A DNA stretch of 18,762 bases. Origin: CAYGWX01 sp964353855 [NCBI: uncultured bacterium]. GTDB lineage: Bacteria; Edwardsbacteria; CAYGWX01. Both the position numbers and the translations under genes were made by a program. The notes under the pieces were generated by a model. That model was given only the letters and a program-made list of their open reading frames with translations, searched no databases and was not told where the DNA came from. Of the stretch, positions 14,412 to 18,762 are shown piece by piece. The stretch is from positions 1-18,762 of the forward strand of contig CAYGWX010000047.1 of NCBI GenBank assembly GCA_964353855.1. The letters run 5' to 3'. Position 1 is the first letter of the stretch. Each line of letters starts with the position of its first letter.

Positions 14412-15095
14412 ATGAATGGTATCTACTGGGGTGATATCATATCGGTGGTTCTTGAGTTCACCAAAGTGTTAGCTTGGCCAATAGTTGTATTAATTGCCAT
14501 GCTAATGTTCCGTAAGCCTGTATATGTAATACTTGATCGAATCAGAAGGGTAGATATCCCCGGGTTAGGCTCATTGGATATCCAGGCGAAAATCCAAAGT
14601 GCAAAAGAGCTATCAGAAGAAGTAGAGAAAACACCGTTGCCGATACCCGAAGAAAAGAGGAAAACCCCCAGCTTGCCATTAACTGAAGCTAATGCAAGAA
14701 TGCTGAAGCTGGGCCTTCATCCTTCTCCTAGTGGGTTAAATATGTCGTATTATCGTGAACTGGCTGACCAAGACCCTAACTTAGCACTCGCGGGGCTAAG
14801 GATAGAAATCGAAATACTTGCAAAGAACATCGCTAAAGGTTTTAAGGTCGACTTTGAGAAACGAGATTCAGGTGTTAGGCTTCTACAAAAGTTACGCGAT
14901 GCTGGTGCAATTACGACCGATCAGATGTGGTTAACTCGGAAAATATGGGAACTATGCAATGTCGCCCTACATGATCGCCGTGTAACCCGAGAGGAAGCTA
15001 ATAGTGTAATAGATGTTGCACACGTTCTTGCAGATCAGTATTTGAGTTGGTTAAGTTGGGGCTTTACTGATGATTGGAAGCCAAGTACTAAATAA
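14412..15095 (+). CDS. Membrane-anchored DUF4145/HEPN-like protein
   Basis: 227 residues; ATG 14412 with AGGAAGGA a few bases upstream. Residues about 12-32 are one hydrophobic helix (FTKVLAWPIVVLIAMLMF), followed by RKPVYVILDRIRR, so the rest is probably cytoplasmic. A Lys/Glu/Pro-rich linker spans about 58-92. Residues about 115-215 look like DUF4145: ALAGLRIEIEILAKNI, LLQKLRDAGAIT, then IWELCNVALHDRRVTREEA and a final helix IDVAHVLADQYL. DUF4145 is related to HEPN domains, which occur in many defence and RNA-targeting systems. The R-X4-6-H nuclease motif is absent, so catalysis is doubtful; the N-x-A-x-H-D motif is kept. The gene is clearly more AT-rich than the flanking secreted-protein genes, suggesting acquisition by transfer. 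The next small membrane gene starts 65 bases on. Confidence 0.75.
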   Translation: MNGIYWGDIISVVLEFTKVLAWPIVVLIAMLMFRKPVYVILDRIRRVDIPGLGSLDIQAKIQSAKELSEEVEKTPLPIPEEKRKTPSLPLTEANARMLKLGLHPSPSGLNMSYYRELADQDPNLALAGLRIEIEILAKNIAKGFKVDFEKRDSGVRLLQKLRDAGAITTDQMWLTRKIWELCNVALHDRRVTREEANSVIDVAHVLADQYLSWLSWGFTDDWKPSTK

Positions 15096-15111
15096 CAATC
15101 GATAACAGAAC

Positions 15112-15132
15112 GGGTGGGGCGAAGCCCCGCCC
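15112..15132. repeat. GGGGC-GAA-GCCCC hairpin (copy 1)
   Basis: GGGTGGGGC-GAA-GCCCCGCCC forms nine pairs with one G-U and a GAA loop, between the stop at 15095 and the ribosome site of the next gene. A near-identical hairpin lies at 17192-17216. No T run follows, so it is not a standard terminator; it may be a dispersed repeat or a processing hairpin. Confidence 0.6.
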
Positions 15133-15160
15133 CCCGAAAACAGAGTAAGGGGATATTAAA

Positions 15161-15712
15161 ATGATGAATGGAATGAATGAAGATGGGACGAGGTTGGAAA
15201 AAGGAAATGTTAATATCAAATGGGGAGAGCATCTCGTAGCTCCCCTGGTTGTTGGGATTGTTGTTCTCCTCGGTCAATCCCTGCTTCAGCCTTGGGTTTC
15301 AGGGAAAATCCATGCGAGCACCGAACGCTGGAATGCAAAACGATCAGCCTTTTCTCAGGCACTTGCAGTAGTAGACAAGCAGTTAGCAGCTCACCCCTTC
15401 GATGTGGGGCCAGATGCGGCGAAGGTGCCGGTTCAAGCCGCAACAGAGCCTGATCCCTCCGAAATCAACTCGGCCTACGATAACTTGGTGCTGGTCGCAG
15501 ACAACCGCGATATCATTGATGCGTACCTTGGATGCTTTGGCGCTAGGGAGGGCCAAACCACGGTCTGGCACAATGAACGGGTGCGTTTGTGGGGGTTGAT
15601 GAGAGCGGAATTAGGCTTTAAGCCTATAGATTTGAAGCCCGAGGATGTTCGCTTTTGGGTTAAGAAACTCCAACAAGGCGATACAGCGAACGTGGTATCA
15701 CCCCGTCGCTGA
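15161..15712 (+). CDS. Single-pass membrane protein of unknown function
   Basis: 183 residues; ATG 15161 lies eight bases after AAGGGG, and two further in-frame ATGs follow (15164, 15173), so the start is not certain. Residues about 24-46 (HLVAPLVVGIVVLLGQSLLQPWV) are a membrane helix. After it comes a charged helical stretch, ASTERWNAKRSAFSQALAVVDKQLAA, then a mostly helical domain ending in ELGFKPIDLKPEDVRFWVKKLQQ. I do not recognise the family, though the pattern of a membrane helix followed by E-x-W-x-x-KR-x-AF-x-x-A recurs in small accessory-island proteins. It follows the DUF4145-like membrane protein after 65 bases and, with it, stands out by composition, so the two are probably co-transcribed and act together at the inner membrane (inference). 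Confidence 0.72.
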   Translation: MMNGMNEDGTRLEKGNVNIKWGEHLVAPLVVGIVVLLGQSLLQPWVSGKIHASTERWNAKRSAFSQALAVVDKQLAAHPFDVGPDAAKVPVQAATEPDPSEINSAYDNLVLVADNRDIIDAYLGCFGAREGQTTVWHNERVRLWGLMRAELGFKPIDLKPEDVRFWVKKLQQGDTANVVSPRR

Positions 15713-15730
15713 ACTAAAAAGGAGGAGGAG

Positions 15731-17125
15731 ATGAGAAGGCTTTTTCTGGCGGTCCTCCTTTTAGACCTTGCCGGAACCGTTTTCGCCCAGCAGAGGTGGG
15801 AGAGGACCTATGGGGGGACGGGTGATGACGAGGGAAACTCTGCCCAGCAGACCACGGATGGGGGTTATATCATCGTAGGTTATACTGATTCTTATGGCAA
15901 CGGCGACCAGGTTTACCTCGTCAAGACCAACCCATTCGGAGACACCCTCTGGACTCGGACCTACGGAGGCCCGTTAGGCGATTTAGGAGCTTCGGTCCAG
16001 CAGACATCGGATGGAGGCTACATAATCACCGGAAGCACAACCTCCTTCGGTGCTGGGAACTGGGATGTCTACCTTATCAAGACTGATTCCACCGGGAGTA
16101 CTCTCTGGATGAAAACCTACGGAAAAGCGAGCGGCGATGATGGCAGATCTGTCCGACAGACTTCTGACGGAGGGTACATCATCGCGGGAGGGACTTATTC
16201 AGCCGGGAGCAGCACCCAAGTCTACCTCATCAAGACCAATTCTTCTGGGGATATCCGCTGGACCCAGGAGTACGGAGGAACGAGCGAGGATGAAGGTTAC
16301 TCCGTCCGACAGACCTCTGATGGGGGGTACATCATCGCGGGAACGACAGCTTCTTTTGGAGGAGGCTTCCAAGTCTACCTTGTCAAGACCGATTCCACAG
16401 GGGATACACTATGGACCCGGAGCTATGGAGGGGGGGCCGACGATAGAGGTCGTTCCGTCCAGCCGACCACTGACGGTGGCTACATAATCGCAGGAATGAC
16501 ATGGTCTTTCGGTGTTGGTAGCGATGTCTACCTTATCAAGACCAATACCGCCGGGGATACCCTCTGGACCCGTAACTACGGGGGGTCGGGCTGGGAATGT
16601 AGTAACTCCTGCCAACAGGCCTCTGATGGTGGCTACATCATCGCAGGACAGACCGGATCTTTCAGTAACGCCTATCAGGTCTACCTCCTCAAGATCAATG
16701 TGAGAGGAGACACCCTCTGGACTCGGACTTACGGGGGAGCAGATTACGAGGATGGCAAATCCGTCCAGCAGACTCAAGATGGAGGATACATCGTCACGGG
16801 ATATAGTAATTCGTTCGGGAATAGCAGGCAAGTCTATCTCATCAAGACGGATGCATATGGCAGCAGTGGGGTGGAGGAAAGCAGACAAGGGGACAAGGAG
16901 ACAAAGGGACAAGGGGAAAGACTAAGAGCAACCCCTAATCCCTTCACCTCCTTCGCCACCCTTCCCGGGCATGAGGGGGAGCGGTTTGACCTCTACGACA
17001 TCTCAGGGAGGAAGGTGGGGACGTACAAGGGTGACCGGATCGGGGAGGGGCTGGCGCCGGGGGTCTATTTCCTCCGTTCTTCGGACAGCAACGACAAGCC
17101 CCTGCGCATCGTGAAGGTGAGATAA
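15731..17125 (+). CDS. Secreted seven-repeat DGGYI beta-propeller protein with sorting domain
   Basis: 464 residues; ATG 15731 is preceded by GGAGGAGGAG. Residues 1-20 are a Sec signal peptide (VFA|QQ). Residues about 22-385 are seven consecutive repeats of about 51 residues, each with W-x-R-x-YGG, then SVQQTSDGGYIIAG, then VYLIKT and G-D-T-LW, which fits a seven-bladed propeller. Repeat 6 is the most divergent (WECSNSCQQAS). A linker (ESRQGDKETKGQGE) encoded by purine-rich low-complexity DNA leads to a short sorting tail of about 60 residues (TPNPFTSFAT, FDLYDISGRKVG, PGVYFLRS). This tail subtype differs from that of the DUF362 array but matches the next gene, with which it shares 40 identical bases. 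Such propellers are typically surface structural or binding proteins; no catalytic residues are evident. Confidence 0.88.
   Translation: MRRLFLAVLLLDLAGTVFAQQRWERTYGGTGDDEGNSAQQTTDGGYIIVGYTDSYGNGDQVYLVKTNPFGDTLWTRTYGGPLGDLGASVQQTSDGGYIITGSTTSFGAGNWDVYLIKTDSTGSTLWMKTYGKASGDDGRSVRQTSDGGYIIAGGTYSAGSSTQVYLIKTNSSGDIRWTQEYGGTSEDEGYSVRQTSDGGYIIAGTTASFGGGFQVYLVKTDSTGDTLWTRSYGGGADDRGRSVQPTTDGGYIIAGMTWSFGVGSDVYLIKTNTAGDTLWTRNYGGSGWECSNSCQQASDGGYIIAGQTGSFSNAYQVYLLKINVRGDTLWTRTYGGADYEDGKSVQQTQDGGYIVTGYSNSFGNSRQVYLIKTDAYGSSGVEESRQGDKETKGQGERLRATPNPFTSFATLPGHEGERFDLYDISGRKVGTYKGDRIGEGLAPGVYFLRSSDSNDKPLRIVKVR
16937..16976 (+). repeat. 40-bp identical segment at the start of the sorting domain (copy 1)
   Basis: Forty bases encoding the NPFTSFATLPGHE part of the tail are identical to 18696-18735 in the beta-helix gene; similarity continues for about 25 more bases with a few changes. 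It suggests that the C-terminal sorting domain moved or was converted between genes. Confidence 0.9.
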
Positions 17126-17130
17126 ACGGC

Positions 17131-17172
17131 AGGAGTTAGGAATCAGGGGTTAGGGATTAGAGTAACGGCAAA
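17131..17172. repeat. GTTAGG/ATTAG low-complexity repeat with AACGGCAAA end
   Basis: AGGAGTTAGGAATCAGGGG, then TTAGGGATTAGAG, then TAACGGCAAA, right after the stop at 17125. It is another short-word intergenic repeat ending with the same AACGGCAAA motif as those at 13958 and 14368. Confidence 0.5.
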
Positions 17173-17191
17173 ACAAAAACAAACCAACCAA

Positions 17192-17216
17192 GGGGGCGGG
17201 GCGAAGCCCCGCTCCC
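17192..17216. repeat. GGGGC-GAA-GCCCC hairpin (copy 2)
   Basis: GGGGGCGGGGC-GAA-GCCCCGCTCCC forms eleven pairs with one G-U. It is nearly the same as 15112-15132 and immediately precedes the promoter at 17218. It might end transcription from the upstream gene, but the T content after it is weak on the plus strand. Confidence 0.6.
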
Positions 17217-17217
17217 A

Positions 17218-17246
17218 TTGACTTTTCCCGCCTGATTTGGTATAGT
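17218..17246 (+). promoter_or_regulatory. Sigma70-type promoter for the beta-helix gene
   Basis: TTGACT (17218-17223), a 17-base spacer and TATAGT (17241-17246), about 40 bases before the ATG at 17286. Near-consensus elements at ideal spacing show that the beta-helix gene has its own transcription start. Confidence 0.82.
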
Positions 17247-17285
17247 GCGGGATAGGTCGTATCCACCTTAACGCGGAGGGGTGAA

Positions 17286-18762
17286 ATGAAAATCAGCCTG
17301 TTGGGGATTGGGATCGCGCTGCTTCTTGGCGTAACCGGTCTTTTTGCGGACACCATCCCGGGCGGGGACGTGTCCGGGAACTGGTATCGGTCGCACTCGC
17401 CGTACTACATCGCGGGCAATATCACCGTGCCTGCGGGCGATACCCTGACCATCGAGCCGGCGGTCCGGGTCAATTTCCTCGGGGCCTCTTCATTAACCGT
17501 GAACGGCTGGCTGGAAGCGGTCGGCACGCAAGCCGATTCCATTTACTTTGCCGGGGGGAACGGCTTGCATTTCAACGTCGCGCAGGACAGCAGCCATCTT
17601 GTCTACTGCAGCGTGATATTTTTTTCCACGGTGAGATGCAGTACTTCTAATCCGGTGATCTCCCACAGCTCGATCGACGGTTTTATTTATGGGATTCGCG
17701 TAGAAGACTCCAGTAATCCACGTATCTCCGATTGCCTCATCAGCAACTCCGGCGTTGGGATCTACTGGTATAGCAACGTCAGCGGGACCATCAGCGGTTG
17801 CGTTATCAGCCGCAATCCGGGGGGCGGCGTCATCCAAGAAGGAGGGCGCCTGACGTTCATCGATTGCAATATCAGCGATAACAAGTCATCAAACTTTGCA
17901 GGAGGAGTCTACTCCTACGGCGGCAACGTTGACTTCATCAACTGTACGATCAGCAATGACAGTACGTTCGGTAAAGACGGAGGCGGGGTTGCGTGTCACA
18001 ACGGCACGGCGACCTTCACCAACTGCACGATCAAGGGCAACTATTCACAAGATCTAGGCAGTTACCCGTACATTGGCGGTGGCGGTATCTCTCTTTATCA
18101 TGCCAACGCGGTCCTTTCCCATTGCACGGTTTTCGGAAATTTCGCGACGCCGCATGGGGCCGGGATTGCGGTCGACACCGGCAGTCTGAGCATTGACCAT
18201 TGCACCATCGATGGGAATGAGTCGGATTGCGCGATGTATCCCGGCTCCGCCATCGTCATCCTCGGCGGGGGCACCACCGCCGATATCACGAACAGCATCA
18301 TCTCTAATAACTATGGTTGGACCAGCAATGCATGCGGCATATACAATCAGGGCACGCTCACGGTTGAGTATTCGGATTTCCACCACAATACGCTGGGGGG
18401 CCACATATCCGGCAACATACCACCCGGATTCGGTGTCCTCGATACCACCAACCATAACGGCGATTCCTGCGACGTCTACTACAACATCTTCCTGAACCCG
18501 ATGTATGTGGATACGGTGAATCACGATTATCACCTGACCGCAGGCTCGCCCTGCATCGACGCCGGCGACCCGGCATTCGCCCATGACCCGGACTCGACCA
18601 TCACGGACATGGGACGTTACTATTTCAACCAGGGGTCCGGGGTCGCGATCGGGCCTCCTGCTTCCATCCGCCTTCCCGCTTACCGGGCCTGCCCCAATCC
18701 CTTCACCTCCTTCGCCACCCTTCCCGGGCATGAGGCCGAGCGGTTCAGCCTCTACGACGTCT
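17286..18762 (+). CDS. Secreted right-handed beta-helix protein, cut by the right window edge
   Basis: Translating from ATG 17286 (GGAGG six bases upstream) gives 492 residues without a stop, still open at the last base. Residues 1-22 are a Sec signal peptide (LFA|D). The body has many short parallel beta-helix turns rich in C-x-I-S-x-N and GGG: ISDCLISNSGVGIYW, INCTISNDS, GGGVACHNGTATFTNCTIKGN, LSHCTVFGN and ADITNSIISNN. These are as in pectate-lyase-like/PbH1 and NosD-type proteins. SPCIDAGDP at 421-429 is the motif that closes choice-of-anchor-Q-type helices. The final visible part, CPNPFTSFAT through FSLYDV (469 on), is the start of a sorting domain of the same subtype as the preceding gene. 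No pectate-lyase catalytic site is recognisable; a polysaccharide-binding or surface role is more likely. It has its own promoter. Confidence 0.9.
   Translation, partial: MKISLLGIGIALLLGVTGLFADTIPGGDVSGNWYRSHSPYYIAGNITVPAGDTLTIEPAVRVNFLGASSLTVNGWLEAVGTQADSIYFAGGNGLHFNVAQDSSHLVYCSVIFFSTVRCSTSNPVISHSSIDGFIYGIRVEDSSNPRISDCLISNSGVGIYWYSNVSGTISGCVISRNPGGGVIQEGGRLTFIDCNISDNKSSNFAGGVYSYGGNVDFINCTISNDSTFGKDGGGVACHNGTATFTNCTIKGNYSQDLGSYPYIGGGGISLYHANAVLSHCTVFGNFATPHGAGIAVDTGSLSIDHCTIDGNESDCAMYPGSAIVILGGGTTADITNSIISNNYGWTSNACGIYNQGTLTVEYSDFHHNTLGGHISGNIPPGFGVLDTTNHNGDSCDVYYNIFLNPMYVDTVNHDYHLTAGSPCIDAGDPAFAHDPDSTITDMGRYYFNQGSGVAIGPPASIRLPAYRACPNPFTSFATLPGHEAERFSLYDV
18696..18735 (+). repeat. 40-bp identical segment at the start of the sorting domain (copy 2)
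   Basis: Identical to 16937-16976 in the preceding propeller gene, encoding the same PNPFTSFATLPGHE portion of the C-terminal tail. Confidence 0.9.

Noticed and set aside
14412-15712. Type III-like or HEPN/MNT toxin-antitoxin assignment for the AT-rich pair
   Set aside because: No MNT nucleotidyltransferase motif, no HEPN R-X4-6-H motif and no tandem RNA antitoxin repeats; only a general accessory or defence hypothesis is justified.
1-18762. tRNA or rRNA genes, insertion sequences or transposase genes
   Set aside because: None recognised by eye on either strand; no transposase motifs in any supported protein.

Overview
The window looks like part of a moderately GC-rich genome from an uncultured Gram-negative lineage of the FCB / candidate-phylum type (WOR-3, TA06/Edwardsbacteria or similar; low confidence). 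The main reason is that nearly every large protein has an N-terminal export signal. Eight intact proteins and one cut by the window edge also end in the same kind of C-terminal module (PNPF... vYn.lG ... WdGrd..G ... sGvYflrL), which is the FlgD-Ig-like / type IX secretion type A sorting domain. The intergenic regions are crowded with short low-complexity dispersed repeats.

Left block (1-8025, all minus strand). This is an array of five DUF362-type proteins and two DUF6599-like proteins. Reading downstream on the minus strand, a sigma70-type promoter at 8084-8112 starts a unit of a 94-residue unknown protein overlapping a Sec-exported DUF362 protein (6446-7744), which ends at a GC-rich hairpin (6403-6427). 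A second promoter (6359-6388) starts a unit of three more Sec-exported DUF362 paralogues and one DUF6599-like protein, ending at an intrinsic terminator (1482-1516). Beyond it lie a Tat-lipoprotein DUF362 protein with no standard start codon and a second DUF6599-like lipoprotein cut by the left edge. DUF362 followed by a DUF6599-like gene therefore occurs twice.

Middle block (8234-13476, plus strand). This is a tight three-gene unit of secreted proteins: a glycosidase-like beta-propeller, a double beta-propeller (PD40-type then BNR/sortilin-type), and a CocE/NonD-type S15 serine hydrolase with a visible Ser-Asp-His triad. All three carry the sorting domain. A perfect 12-bp hairpin follows.

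The region 13531-14411 has no convincing gene. It holds an 11-unit, 11-bp tandem array, several palindromic or low-complexity dispersed repeats, a good promoter (14147-14176), and downstream of it a leader that can fold into two small hairpins plus a three-way junction.

Right block (14412-18762, plus strand). Two more AT-rich genes encode small membrane-anchored proteins, the first with a DUF4145/HEPN-like tail. They are followed by a seven-repeat DGGYI beta-propeller protein. A sigma70-type promoter then precedes a right-handed beta-helix protein that runs off the window. The last two genes share a 40-bp identical stretch at the start of their sorting domain.

Overall the region is a surface/secretome island with an inserted AT-rich accessory pair. 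The best candidates for something undescribed are the DUF362/DUF6599 surface module and the structured leader ahead of the DUF4145-like gene.
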